Shown in pieces: positions 44,922-57,139 of a stretch of DNA of 64,000 bases. The position numbers and the translations under genes are program-made. The DNA is from Pyricularia pennisetigena (taxonomy: Eukaryota > Ascomycota > Sordariomycetes > Magnaporthales > Pyriculariaceae), in assembly GCF_004337985.1 (NCBI RefSeq), contig NC_043741.1:5605445-5669444 (forward strand), in the 5' to 3' direction. How positions within the stretch are numbered: position 1 is the first letter of the stretch; each line of letters starts with the position of its first letter. The notes below the pieces were generated by a model that saw nothing but the letters and a program-made list of their open reading frames with translations, made no database searches and was not told the DNA's origin.

Positions 44922-47243
44922 ATGTTCCAGCAAGCTACTCCTCCCCCAAGCAGTCCTGTCTGCGAGGGCAGGATCAACCACACCGGACTTGGTTCATTCA
45001 CACAAACAGTTCAGAAGCCTCAAGGCTTGCCGCCAAGGACACCTAGAAAGCTTCAAGGCATCGTCAACAGCAGCAGTCCTACGTACTGGGCAACCACACC
45101 CGCTCTAAGCTCACCTACCGACCTCGGTCCTTCAACATCACCAACATTGGTTCGTGCAGCCCCCGCCACTCGATCATCCAACAACAAGAACAAGGAACGA
45201 AAGCCGCCCTCGGTAACCCCCCGGAGGTTCACGAGATTCTTTCACGGTCAACGAAAAGTCCCAGCTGTCAGGTGTGCCCTCAACGACATAACCAAGGCCT
45301 CCCTTAACGAAGTGGACCAACAGTTACCATCCCGCCTCGATGGCGACAGAGACGTATCCATGGATTCCGGGGTTGCAACCAACAAACGTCCGATAGCGGC
45401 TGTTTCGGGCTTTGATTCTGCCGAGCTTGGTCGTGACATCAAGCGGCAAAATAGGGTGCTTGGTCCAGATCTCCTGAACGTTAGCTCGAGTCAAAAATCC
45501 CAGGACGCTCCCGAGTTTATATCAAGCACCCCTGAGTCTGTCCAAAGGAGCCTATCGAGCCATCGAAGCACTGCTTCTCAAATTTTTCAAAGGGAACTAG
45601 GGGACATAGATCGAGCTTTTGATATTCTCGACTTGGCACATCCTGTGCTAGACTGGAGACACCAAACTGCACACTTTTGCTCATCTTTTGACTATGTTCA
45701 CGACACAACTGCCGTTGCCCGGCCAGGTCAGGCTCGGGGAACCATCTTTTCACAGGCAGCATGCAACAGTAAGTCACCGAATCTCTTTTTGTCCTTGGTT
45801 GTGCTACTATATGGCGCTGATTACTAATTTTCCTGTATTCGTCCAGCAAGCAACATGGTGTTCATCGGCGACGACATGGGCGAGGTGCGCCTACTGGACA
45901 CTGAAACTCCCGGCGATGATGGGTTCAAAAAGTGCCACCTTCGATGGACTGCGCATGGAAACGCCGTCACCGATGTCGCCTTGTCGTCCGATGATTTGCG
46001 AGCAGCTACTGCCTCGGCCGACCGGTCTGGCATCGTCTGGGACACCATGACCCAGAAGCCCCTGGCACTCCTCGACTGCGGTAGCTCGGCAAAATCGATC
46101 CGTTTTCAGCCCGGCCAGGGCGTCGGCAATGTCGTAGCAACCAGTACCCGTGACGGCATCGTGCAAATATGGGACCTTCGGTGCAAAAACAGTCGCTACA
46201 GCGAGTGGAGCCAGGGCACCGTGGACGAAGAGGACTACCTTCGCGTTGCCAACATTCCGCCATGGAACACATTTGTTTCGGGCTCCACGGTACCCTGGGC
46301 CACCAAGAGCTCCTCCAACTCCCAATCATCCCGGACCGTGGTGACAGCCCTGGAGTTTCTTCCTGCTGGCAAGGAGCATCTGGTGATCTCGTCGTGCGAG
46401 GCAAACGCTACAATAAAGCTCTGGGACATTCGCGCCATCCGCCACCAGCTCGAAGCCAATAACAACGCAAGCAAGCCCCTATCTTGCGTCGCCCCTCCAC
46501 CTAGCCACAAGGCCTCCCGCAATTGGGGCATCAGCTCCATGACCCTCGGCACCGACGGAGCGCGCCTATACGCCCTCTGCAAGGACAACACTGTATACGC
46601 TTACTCGACGGCGCACATGGCTCTGGGCCACGTCCCCGAGCTGGAGCAGCGCCACAACCCCCTGCCTCGGAGGAACGCGGCGGTCCACCAGGGACTCGCT
46701 CCGCTGTACGGCTTCCGACATGCGCTGTTCACCTCGCCGACCTTTTTCGTCAAATGCGCCATCCGCCCCGCCCGGGACGGCCGCTCCGAGCTGCTGGCCG
46801 TAGGCAGTGGTCACGGCACGCCTGTACTTTTCCCCACGGACGAGCGCTACCTGCACGCCCAGCCAACAGCCCCCATGTCGTCATCATCGGTCAAGGATGG
46901 CACCAACCCCAAACAGGACAAGGCCTGGACTGACGAAGGATCTTGGGGCTTCCCCGCCAACACAAAGCACCTGGCCCCGCGCCCCGGCGAGACGACGCCC
47001 ATCTATACCAGCGGCACCGCGCTGATCCACGGTCACGGTAAGGAGGCGACATCGGTCTCTTTCACCCGCGACGGCCGCCTGGTCTCGGCGTCGGACGACT
47101 TCACGGCCCGCGTCTGGGCCGAGGACCGCGAACAGGCAAAACAACTGCGCTGTGGCGGCTGGACCGGTGGTCAGCGCTGGGGTTGGGGCTGGGCCAGTGT
47201 GGAAACGGATTTTGATGAGGATGAAGTTGAGGACGAGTTTTAG
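44922..47243 (+). CDS. WD40 protein, Cdt2-like (CRL4 substrate receptor)
   Basis: Exons 44922-45768 and 45847-47243, giving 747 residues. The Ser/Pro-rich, basic N-terminus (about 1-240) precedes a WD40 propeller with blade ends DRSGIVWD, TRDGIVQIWDLR, NATIKLWDIR and DDFTARVWAEDRE. Several blades are interrupted by long loops. Arrangement and the WDLR/WDIR tails fit Cdt2/DTL, the substrate receptor of CUL4-DDB1 that degrades Cdt1 and, in yeasts, Spd1 in S phase and after damage. WDxR motifs (WDLR in TRDGIVQIWDLR and WDIR) are the usual DDB1-contact signature. RRFTRFF at 101-107 resembles a degenerate PCNA-binding motif. The paralogous assignment among DWD-type WD40 proteins rests on recall, not alignment. 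Start is the first ATG in frame, after a T-rich leader. Confidence 0.7.
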
Positions 47244-47894
47244 CGCGGATTGCTCGCCATGATGGAGTTTTTACTTTTGGTTTATTTGTGGGATAACTAT
47301 CACATTGTACCAGCCTGGGCGTGGGAATTTGATTTTGCATTTGCATAATGGTGCATGCATGCATTGTTTGGAGTTTAGGTCTGCTTTCGGAAATGGGCTT
47401 TGGTGTATGGATATTTTTTTTTCTCAAAATTGGGCACTTGCTCTTCACGTTGATGGATTCCAGGTCACTGAATAGGCCAGTACCTTGCAACAATCTGCTT
47501 ACAGCATGTCTTGAAGCAAGCGATACGAGTATGATTAGGTAGTTGAATGTACAAGCGTGGTTGTGCTGTCATGTTATAATCATCACCCTTTAAAACTGAA
47601 TAGGTTTGGTTCCTACGGCATGGGAACAAAAGAGGGCGTAAACAAGGAGTCCTGCCAGTGCATAAAATATAAGTGTCTATGTGTATACATGGGTATCTTG
47701 TGCTATTATTGCATATGAGGTGTAAAGAGGAAAGGGGACAAAAAAAACCAGAACTCCAATCTCGTCATCACATAACCAACCAAACCAGTAGCCCCGACCA
47801 ATGTACCCCTTTGGCATCAACAGGCCAAGCTTGTGTGCCAAATGGCCCGCAAGACCGGATAAGAGAGCACGCTTGCAGCCACGAGACAAACCCC
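47244..47894. other. intergenic, 3' flanks
   Basis: AT-rich DNA downstream of the Cdt2-like gene and downstream of the minus-strand extension that ends at 47895. No gene is seen. Confidence 0.5.
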
Positions 47895-48206
47895 TTAGGC
47901 GGCATCCCGGTCCTGTTTCCTGGCTTTCTTGCCAACGCCAATGGTCGCCGCCTTTCGCTTCAACGTGGCCTTGGCCGAACGCTCCTTGGATACTGCGATG
48001 CTGTCCCTGAGCCGGCCAGACGCCAAGATCTCGGACCAAGACTTGCTGAAGTTGGGCTGGGAGTTCATCTCCTTGCCTGCATTGACGTCTGCGCAAACGC
48101 TGTGAACGCCGCCGCCACCGACGAAATGGCCGCTCGTGGTGTTGGGCAACAGGCCAAGTCTCGCAGCTTCGGGCCAGATTCCCAGGTCGTTCTTTGCCTC
48201 TGCTGA
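47895..48206 (-). other. in-frame open extension after the TAG of the heme-oxygenase-like gene
   Basis: After the TAG at 48209-48207 the same minus-strand frame remains open for 103 sense codons to TAA at 47897-47895. Codons are mostly C/G-ending. The product is polar, with SKSWSEILASGRLRDS and a strongly basic tail LKRKAATIGVGKKARKQDRD that looks like a nuclear or RNA-binding tail. It looks more like coding DNA than 3' UTR. No standard donor lies in the last 100 bases before the TAG, so a simple intron removing the stop is not obvious. It could be a separate small gene, an exon joined by a non-canonical intron, a recent nonsense mutation, or read-through. Confidence 0.45.
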
Positions 48207-49274
48207 CTAGGCGATCGACGACGGGCCCGGGGTGGGTGGCAGGTTGCTGCTGGGACTCAGACCCGGCTGCATTCCTGTCGCCGCTGGTGTGCCGCATATC
48301 CTATCGAGGTCTTCGATGATATGAATTAGGGATTCAAAGATGCACATGGCTTCCCGCACCACGTCATCCAGTCTAGCCGGTGTGAGTGAAGCCTCTGCTG
48401 TCTCTATGCGGCTCTTGAACGCTTCTTTGAGATCCTCGCCGTCGCGCTCCGTTGAAAAGTGTAGAAAATCAAGAGGCAGCCTGTGCGCGCCATCACCCTC
48501 GAGGAAGCGGACACACGAGGGGTGTTCGCCATCGTGAACTGCGAATCCTGGATCTTCCAGGGCGGTTCGTCCCGAGACGGACTGTCGTTGGCCTGGAGCT
48601 ATTCGTCCTGGGTTTGCCGCCCAAAACGGTAGGTCTGGGTCACCGACGGCGTTTTCGAGAGTCGCGCGCATGAACCGCCCGCCAGAGAAAAGGGCCATGT
48701 ACATGACCCATCCGTAAGCGAGCAAGACGTGCGGGTTTTCACAAATCGACTCGTTCATGTGTCTGACCATGCGCCCAAGTGCACCATCGCCCGTCGTGAT
48801 GGCGCGTACCTCGGCGGTCACTTCGTCCCTGGACCAGCCGGTTAGAGCGCGGATGTCTGCCACCAGCCGCGGCGTCCGTTCCAGCTTGGAATCGTGCATA
48901 TCGGCCAGAAGCTCCCGAGTCCTCTTGTTGGACTTGGTCCTTGTGGAAAACGGCCAGGGGAAGGTGGGTTGCTTGGGGCTTATCCTTCCAAGCGGAATCA
49001 TCCTGGTCCAGAACAGGTCGTCTGGCTTATCATTGTCTAGCCTTTGAGTGTCGAGTGTTTGCCGCCATAGTGACTCAAAGGCAATGTAAATGGATGCTAT
49101 ATGCAGTATGCCCGAAGTGTATAGTGATGGATTTTGCGCTCTGGGTGGAAGCGCCAATGGTAGTCGATCCAGTATAAGCTTATTAAGCGTCCGATGTACT
49201 AGCCGAGTGGAAGCATTGATCTTCTTGCCCAAGCCTTTGTTGGTGTCCTCTTTGGACGAGTCTGGAAGAGCCAT
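48207..49274 (-). CDS. heme-oxygenase-like fold protein
   Basis: Single exon, 355 residues. The all-helical pattern NASTRLVHRTLNKLILDRLPLAL, then LYTSGILHIASIYIAFESLW, resembles the first helices of heme oxygenase, with a histidine at the place of the proximal ligand (RLVHRTLN). A later NPHVLLAYGWVMYMALFSGGRFMRATL resembles the distal helix with its Gly-rich kink (FSGGR). An insert of charged residues (about 110-130) and a Pro/Ser tail are added. Whether it degrades heme is not established; the family in filamentous fungi is uncharacterised as far as I know. The reading frame continues past the stop (see adjoining entry). Confidence 0.7.
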   Translation of the reverse strand: MALPDSSKEDTNKGLGKKINASTRLVHRTLNKLILDRLPLALPPRAQNPSLYTSGILHIASIYIAFESLWRQTLDTQRLDNDKPDDLFWTRMIPLGRISPKQPTFPWPFSTRTKSNKRTRELLADMHDSKLERTPRLVADIRALTGWSRDEVTAEVRAITTGDGALGRMVRHMNESICENPHVLLAYGWVMYMALFSGGRFMRATLENAVGDPDLPFWAANPGRIAPGQRQSVSGRTALEDPGFAVHDGEHPSCVRFLEGDGAHRLPLDFLHFSTERDGEDLKEAFKSRIETAEASLTPARLDDVVREAMCIFESLIHIIEDLDRICGTPAATGMQPGLSPSSNLPPTPGPSSIA

Positions 49275-51219
49275 AGGTGATGACGGTGTAAGTGGGTGAT
49301 GAGGATCTGAGCTCCCTAGTGTAGGGTAGGTAAACTCTAGGCAAAGGGGACCCCTCTTATGTAGAGGCCCTTGACAGAGATGGTAGCTGGTTTGACCAGA
49401 ATTCGAAGAGATGAATAATTAAAACTGCCAAGTTCTACAATATAAGCAAGTTGAGAGCAGCGGAAAAGGGTAGTGAGGAAATAGGCCCAAGGTAATTTGT
49501 TGCTACATTAAATCGATCTCGAGGACGGGAGGTTCGTGGTATGATCGACTCTGACAGCCTGCGATGGCTTTTTTGGGAAAATAAACTGCGGGGGAGCTGA
49601 GAAAATGATGGGCCTTACGACAGGTCTGGGCCGGCTGGCTTGCTTGCAATAAAACACAAGGGAGGAGCAAGGAGCGATACCAAAAAATACCACTCTGCAA
49701 AAGTACTCTGTGGAGGCAACGACGCCCCTTGACTGAGCTAGCGTCTTGGAGAGTCCGATGAACTAGACAGGAGCCCTCTGCAGCCCTAGGAATGGGACGG
49801 GAAGGAACAATGTGGTGATGCGATGAATAAATGGTGATGACGAAAGCAGCCGGGAGGGAACAGAAGGAGTGCGCATAATCCAGATAAGGATAGGAAAAGA
49901 AGCAAGCTGACAATAATAAAGAGTAGGGGAAAAAAATCATATCTCTTTTTTTTTTGTTCAGATAAAGGATACATCAGCGGCAACCAAAGCAATCATCCCC
50001 TAATTCTTTGTTTTACCGGGTCCGACTGAAGGGCGGAACGGCTTTTTTTTTTTTTTTTTTTTTTTTTTTTGCCTCGCCTGCCTACTTGGGAATCATTACC
50101 GCGAACCGCAGAACGAAAGCGAACGTGGCCATTTTCCCCGGTAATCTCAACTGGTAAGCCGGGAGTTGGTAGGTAGAGCCCTTGCAAGGCCCTTAGTGTT
50201 TTTGATCCTCCGTCGGCGGGGAGGTTGCTCCAGACTTGTGGCTTCCATTGGCGCTGGCAAAAGAGAAGAGAACGGTTGTGGCGAGTGAGTGGATTAGTAA
50301 ACAGGTTGAGAGGTCTCCATGTTGATGTCAACCATGGACCGCATGCGGCATAGTACACAGATGTCGACGTCGAGAGATTTCGAAATTTGACATGGAAGGT
50401 CTTAATTTTGCCGACTCAATATCCGTTGAATTTCTTTACCCCAGGGTTGATCCAGCAGATATGGATATCGGAGGAAATGGCTTTTGCGCATTCGAAAAAG
50501 CCCACTCATGTTAGCCTGATCCAAGGGAAGGGTTTAGCACTCGGTGTAAGCGCTCATGCATCAGATCGACCGATCGCACCTCAGCTGATAAAAAATTGGC
50601 CAGGACAGGTGGGTCCCAATCCCACCGGTCGGTCCAGACTACTGTATTGCTGTAGACCGGCATTGGGCGGAGTTGACAGTCGGAGTCTTCTTTTGCGAAT
50701 AATACATAATCAACTTTTGGATGCATCTGATGGTCGATGCGCTTATGCACCAAATATTCCATGCATCTCAGTAGCCTGTTTTCCCTGCACCGAGCCATCG
50801 ACCCTCACCTGGCCTGCGTCGCGCAAACGCAATGCACAATGAGTGACTGAGGCATATGACGGACACGAGATCACCATCGCAGCAACTATATCCTTATGGA
50901 GAACACACCACTGCTTGGATACCTTGGCAAGGTGGGTGAGTGAAAAAAAAAAGAAAAAAACAAAAAAACGTCCGAAAGGGCTATATCATGCTCAGCGCCG
51001 ATTATGCGAATATTACTCTAGAGCTAGGTTTTGTGCCTGACCGTTGACACAAATCTCCCAGATAAAAGACCCGATATATACAAATATGCAAACATGCGCC
51101 CTATAAAAACAATGCAGATGCCGTATCCTCTTTGAATAAAAAAAAAAAAAACTCAAGAAATGTCATGTAGTGACCCCTGGGTAGGACAAATCATATATCT
51201 AACCCCACTCTAGGCTGGC
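49275..51219. other. intergenic, 1.9 kb
   Basis: Between the heme-oxygenase-like gene and the transporter. It has a T-run of 28 at 50043-50070 and A-runs at 50943-50967 and 51139-51151. Frames at 49503-49940, 50387-50842 and 50511-50798 have no domain and low-complexity segments. Nothing convincing is seen. Confidence 0.5.
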
Positions 51220-52890
51220 TTATACAGCAATCGAGCTGCTACCTGATGCTGCTGCCGCCGCCTCCTCTCGCCTGCGATCTCGAACCGATTCGTCGTCCTC
51301 GTGACTTTCGTGATTGATAAACACAAATGACAACAACACTATTGCAGCCCCGACCCAGTATATCCAGCTCGAAAATTGCTGGTACTGAATCATCTCGCCA
51401 ATGAGTGACAGGGGAATTGTCAGTGACAAGCCGACTGTCACCACAAGCGGCGTGGTGAGCAGCATGGCGTATGCCCATGACATGTCGCTCACGAAGGATG
51501 ATAATGAGTTGGCCTGATGGTTCAGCGACTGTCAGTCTCGTGTGTCTAGACAGAGGATTAGATGCTTGGCAGTGACCAAACTTACAATAATGATTGCCCA
51601 AACCTTCCCGCTTGGGGGTAGTTGAAACTGTTGTGAAGGTCATGAGGGATTAGCTTAGCCGTCCGGACCTCTGACGGAACACGCACATCATCAGGCGTGG
51701 CAACACTTTAGACCTCGTTACTCACAGTCTCTATCCCAGTGAAATGCAAAAAGATAAACATGGGCCACAAGAGCAGCAGGTTCAGCAGCCCAACCAGCCC
51801 AAAGAACAAGGGCATGTTCACCCTGTCCTCGTTGCCCACCCGCCTCTTCATGACCGTGACGTAGAGACCGTAGATGATGGCGCTGACAAAGGCCATCGAG
51901 TCCCCGATGGCCACTTCGATCTGAGACTTGTGCGGAAAGTTTCCCCTGTCCTCATCGCTGCGGCCGCTCAGGTCTACGGTCGAGATGAGCACCACGCCCG
52001 CGAGACTGGCCAGGACCCCGCCCAGTTTGCGCATCGAGAATCCCTCCACGCCCAAGACGGCGCAAAAGATGAGCGTCCAGACGCTGCTGGTCGACGTCAG
52101 GATTGTAACGCTGCCGACGCTCGTGTACTCGAGGCACGCCGACGCAAAGTAGTTGGCCACGAACCAGAGCATGCTGAACTCGAGGCTCAACCACGCTGTG
52201 CCCCTAAAGTCGAGCCGGTCCTCGCGCGCCTCGAGCGCGCCCTCGAACGACTCCAGGCTGGGCTCGTCGTCCACCAGCAGCCTCTCCTCGTCGTCGCCGT
52301 CGCCGCCGCCCGCCTCGCCCCCTATTCGCTTCGGTGGGCTGCTGCGGGATCCCGCCCCGAGCCCGCATCGCTTCTGCTCCCTCCACAGCTCTACCGCTGC
52401 GTTGCGCAGCCCATCTACGCCGTTCGTTTGTATATACTTTATAAGCATGGGTACCAGAGATAGCGCGAATACCGACGAGTTGCAATATACCACAAAAAAG
52501 GGTTTACTGTATGTGTTATCGGAGAAAATATACTGGGGACGAGTAAGACAAAAAAGTCAGTGCCCAGCCCTCGCCCAAATCCAACCCGCAGAAGCTACCA
52601 CGTCTACCAATAGAGAGGACGCGCATAGGACTCACACTGGCAAGAAAGTTGGAAACAGTCCACAAGAGCACCGTCACCGACAGCAACATGATCCCTAGTG
52701 TCCTGCGCGCGAACCTGGCCAGGCCAAAGCTCTTCTGCAGCCCGCCGGCGCCCCGGGACGAGGCAGCGTCCCCCAGCATCCTGCCGGACGACAGCGACCT
52801 CGTCCTCCGCGTCGACGACTGTCGGCTGGGTTGTGCTATACGATCGCGGAAAGCGGCCAGGTCCGCTGGCAGTGCCGGTTCCGCCGCCAT
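51220..52890 (-). CDS. SLC35F/DUF914-type drug/metabolite-superfamily transporter
   Basis: Multi-pass membrane transporter of the EamA/DMT superfamily, akin to SLC35F5 and the yeast vacuolar/thiamine-type members Thi74/Yml018c. Deduced exons: 52890-52636, 52532-51726, 51627-51586, 51513-51220, giving 465 residues. TM1 (TLGIMLLSVTVLLWTVSNFLAS) ends at the first intron. It is followed by YIFSDNTYSKPFFVVY, a hallmark of this family. A polar loop rich in Glu/Asp (about 130-185) separates TM2 from the core. The core has FSMLWFVANYFASACLEYTSVGSVTILTSTSSVWTL and ends with FSSWIYWVGAAIVLLSFVFINHES and an acidic, Ala-rich tail. The 42 bp third exon (FQLPPSGKVWAIII) is small but keeps phase and family similarity. 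The start is the first ATG, at 52890. Substrate unknown. Confidence 0.85.
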
Positions 52891-54421
52891 CCTGTTGCTT
52901 CCGAAATTCCCGGCGTAGTATTTAGGAGGGGGATCGGGGGGGGGTTTCAAAGCAGATGTGAGCCCCGTATCGACGGCGGTTCCGCGTCGTTTGAATCAAG
53001 CGAAAGGTCCGCACTCATGAACCTGCCTGCCGTGTGTTGGTCATTCGGGGGGTCGGGTGGCTGTCGTCCTAGAGTCGCGAGGTTGGCCGAGAATGAGTTT
53101 TGGTGTTCGTAAACCCGCTTTTTTTTTTTTTTTTTTTTTTTTTTTCCTGTTACGTCAGTCGTCTTGGGCAGGAATTGACAGATGGATTATCGAGGATGTT
53201 GTCTCGATCTGTCAGGTAGGTGAGGCGTCGCCGCGAGCGCTCCTCGAAACGGACACACGCTAATAGCAGAACATATAAAGTAAAAGGTAAAGATTAAAAT
53301 TTCTGCAGCGAATTCGTTGTGCCATCTTGTCATCGGTCAGGACACTGGAGATCTCATCGGCACCGACAATTGGATTTGGCCCCCAAGACTACTTGCAGTA
53401 AGATCGTTGGAACCCCCTTGTCATGTAGCCTAGCACAGGGGTGCCTACTGTTTCAGCCGGCTATCTTGCTTGGTTTTGGTCGCGTGTATAACGGCGGTCT
53501 TGACCAAAACAGTCCAGTACAGTACGGGGTTGAAACGTTTGTAGGCTACACGCCCACCTGTTCATTTCTGGGCTCCACATTGGGACGAATCACTGACGTT
53601 GCCAATCGCTGGCGCAGATTTCCCGGTGTATGGTGGGACGACAGGGCGGCGCTACGGCAAGCACGGGACGACGGCAGCCCAAGGACCACGGCACATGCTC
53701 GCCCCACCACCAAGACAGACATCTCTGGGCGCTCTGGCAGCGATTCCGATTGTTAACTTGGAGAGCAGGATCTGAACCTGGTCTGGCTGCTGTTAACAAT
53801 TAATGGAGCTATTCATGCAGGCAGAGTAGATTTTTTTTTTTATTTTTTTTTTAGTCAACTTAGACTTCACAAAAGCACCAAGTCATATGGCATTTGTTAA
53901 TAATGTGCATTCACTGACCGCTCATCTGAACAGCCACAGACCAATACGATTCGACAGCCTAAGGTGTGTTTGTCCCGTCTTGTATAGCGGCGAAGCAACT
54001 TTCCCATTCGATAAATGTGGCTTACCACGGAAAAATCAAGCTTTGCATCATGTGCGGCTGGTTCATCGAGACGGGATGATAGAAGTATCGCAGGGCAATA
54101 TAAGCCTCTATGTTTGTCTGGAATGCATGGGACCCCCGAGCAACCGTAGTTTCTTTTGCTCACTACATGTATAAAAAAAAAAAAAAAAGAGAAGAACAGA
54201 CCAAAGCAGCCGCGTGTGATGTATGGTACATTGCTCCTTGGGACAAGCAGTCCAAGACATATCGAATACACGTGAAAATTCTAGAAAACCATCCCGGTGA
54301 TGCAGCTGGAAACGACGAAAGAATCAAGCTGTCTGACCAAACGAACATGGTCTATCTATTGTCGCCAAGTCGAGCTCAAGCTCGTCGAAAAAGCACGCTG
54401 AAATATCCAAAGGGCTATACT
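52891..54421. other. intergenic, 1.5 kb
   Basis: Upstream of the transporter and downstream of YPT7. It contains a T-run at 53120-53145, a T-run at 53830-53853 and an A-run at 54173-54188. Plus-strand frames at 53319-53756 and 54110-54559 show no domain. Confidence 0.5.
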
Positions 54422-55498
54422 TTAACAGGCGCATCCATCCCTGTCGTTGTCGATGTGGATGTTGATGGGGTCCTGGAAGTCACCGCTGAACTCCTCCGAC
54501 TCCTCTTGGGCCAGAGCGTTCCGGGCAATGACTGGTCAAGCAGACATTGTCAGTATTAGATTGTTAAATTTGTATCGTCAGATATCATCGAGGAACGTCG
54601 CACTCACCTTCAAAAGCTTGCTCTACATTGATCGCCTCCTTTGCACTTGTCTCAAAGTACGGAATACCGCCTTTGGATTGGCAAAAGGTCATGGCGCGTT
54701 TAGTTGAAATCTGCAACCCGCGTTAGCATTCTTCATGCGACATTCCCAACAATTGTCAAGCCGAGGACTTTTACTTACTACTCTTTTGCTCTCCTCAACA
54801 TCAATCTTGTTTCCCAGCACAACCTGAAGCAAACAAATTAGTCTTGCTCCATCAAGAAGCATGCATGTAACGGATAATTTCTTACAAATGGAAAGTTGTC
54901 AGGGTCTCGCGGTGAAGCTTGGATCAGAAACTCATCACGCCAGCTGTCGAGGGCGTCAAAGCTCTTGGAGTTGTTGACGTCAAAGACAAGCACGCAGCAG
55001 TCCGCTCCACGGTAGAACGCGACACCCAGTGACTGGAATCTCTCCTGGCCAGCAGTATCCCAAAGCTAATTCAACACAACTGCAGTGTTAGCATAATGAC
55101 ATAATCTCGTGTAAACCAAACGCGCAGATATAGGCAACTGTAGCGCACCTGCATAGTAACTTGGCGGTCGTCAACCAGCACCTCCCGTGTCAGGAAATCA
55201 GCGCCAATGGTGGCCTTGTAGCTCGCGCTGAACTTCTTGTTGACCTGTACCAGAAAGCGAGTCGAAGTCAGCACCGCGCTTGTCTCGGCGCTGAGGCCGG
55301 CGCCTTGAATTTGTTCTGGCGCTTACATATTGGTTCATCAAGCTGGTCTTGCCGACGCCGCTGTCACCGAGGATGATGACCTGGAAGACGTGTTAGTCGT
55401 GTTTTTTTTTTTTTATGGTAATGACTGCGCGCAGGCAGGCTTTATATATGGATTCAACCCGTCCGTACCTTCAGAAGAACCTTCTTTCTGGACGACAT
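54422..55498 (-). CDS. YPT7: Rab7-type small GTPase Ypt7
   Basis: Late-endosome/vacuole Rab GTPase required for vacuole fusion and autophagosome delivery. Seven deduced exons: 55498-55469, 55380-55327, 55244-55149, 55065-54886, 54823-54779, 54710-54608, 54531-54422, giving 205 residues. P-loop GDSGVGKT is at 15-22. The switch-I/effector region has [14 protein letters not shown] and the G3 motif has [10 protein letters not shown]4 has GNKIDVEE, G5 has ETSAKE, and the C-terminus ends in Cys-Ala-Cys, a double geranylgeranylation signal. All seven exons keep phase with GT/AG. The shortest exon is 30 bp. Divergent from the next gene with 719 bp between starts. Confidence 0.97.
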
Positions 55499-56217
55499 GT
55501 TGAGCAAAGCGTTTTGTGTAGTGGTAGGTAGCTGGGCAGTATCGGTCGGAGGCTAGCCCGAGGTTCGATGATGTATGTACTTGATAAGTTGTCGGATAGA
55601 GGGACTCGCGACGGAGGCGAAAACGGGTTGTGGACAGTGCGTAGTGTACTGGAGAGAGCACACCGCTAGAAGTTCCGCCGTTCCGTATGAATGAATTGTC
55701 GTACTGGCTCGTTGTGTTGACTCTTCCCGCGAAACGTGAATCGGGCGGTAGTTTCGATTCAATCAACGGGTGGTAGGTATGATAGCGGATTGGAGTCGAG
55801 CTTCGTGTCCTAGGTAGCGGCGGCTCATGGAATGACGCGGAGTTCCCAGGACTCAGATAGCGCTCACTGTGCCTGCCCATCAAGCTTGGGCCTTGCTTGG
55901 CTAATGGGTCATGGTACTGCGCTGGGCCAATCATATATAGCCATGGGGCCGCAGCTAGGCTCTATCAGGCTAGTCCATCACAATCTTGGACATGGATGTC
56001 AGTCTGAGTCCAAGTCTCACCCCACACCGCTGCAATGCTCTATTTGGGATATGAACGGTTGCGCTGCCGCAATTCAACCATCAGGAAACCACATTCGAAT
56101 TCAACAGTTGCGATTCGAAAGGACTCATCGACGTGCTACCAGGCGAATAATCCCCACCAGGGTGCCAGCGCGCACTGCGACGCCTAATGGGTCCTTCTGG
56201 ACGCTGCGACAGATTCG
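55499..56217. other. bidirectional promoter region
   Basis: Divergent spacer between YPT7 and the next gene. The ORFs here (55413-55934 minus, 55832-56257 plus) have no recognisable domain and overlap both start sites. Confidence 0.5.
55927..55940 (+). promoter_or_regulatory. CCAAT and TATATAG elements (candidate)
   Basis: A CCAAT box (55927-55931) is followed at once by CATATATAG (TATA-like, 55934-55940), about 280 bp upstream of the plus-strand start at 56218. Consensus match only. Confidence 0.3.
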
Positions 56218-57043
56218 ATGGCGGATGATGATCTGTTGGACAAGGTGCATAACCTGAGCGACATAGAGCTTGCTGTTCTTCTCTGTCTTATAAGCCGGGA
56301 GCACTGCTTGATCAGCACCCCACCGGAAGCTTTGAACGATCTAGTTGGCGAGCTTCACTTGGTAAGGATACTCGACTGCGTTGCCCATGTGAACATATCA
56401 TACGCAGTCGTTGACCGTGACCTAGATTGCAACTCGCACTTTCGGCCTCACCTGCGTCACCGTCGACTGTTACGCCAACACCACCCTCGAAGACTTTGCC
56501 ACATCGCTTCTCCTTCCCACCCCGTCTTCGCCATATGTCCGATCAGGCTCGACTTCGCCTCTCCAGACACGCGGCAATGATTCGTATTTTCAGTCGCAGT
56601 CGGTGACCACGCCGCCCCTCCTACGCGGCGGTGGCCTGCAGGCCCCACGCTCCCCCCTGATCTCGTCGAGCTCGTCTGGCGCATACAATGCCACCGGCAC
56701 CAGCACCAGCGCCCTTCCGGGTCCCGGGGCCATTGCCAACGTCGTTCTCGCCAGAAACCTGGATCGTGCCCCGCCGGCCGTCCAGGCCCAGGCGCTTGAG
56801 CTGCTGCGGACGCGACGAATCTTCACGCGCACCACGGTCCAGAGCGCCCCGAGGCCGTTTCTGTTGATTGCGGTCGTGGGGGCCGATTCTGGTGGTCAGG
56901 CTCGCGTCAACCCCCATCTCAACGACCTGCTGTACATGGCGCACTGGCATGATCCGGAGGACGGCTTCGTCAACCTGGAGGAAATGCAAGCTGCCGAGGA
57001 CACGGCGGCGGAGCCTGTGTTTTCTGAAGCTGTAGGTTGCCCC

Positions 57044-57139
<96 letters not shown>

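Noticed and set aside
53319..53756. 145-codon plus-strand frame
   Set aside because: Arg/Thr-rich without domain or codon bias; likely chance.
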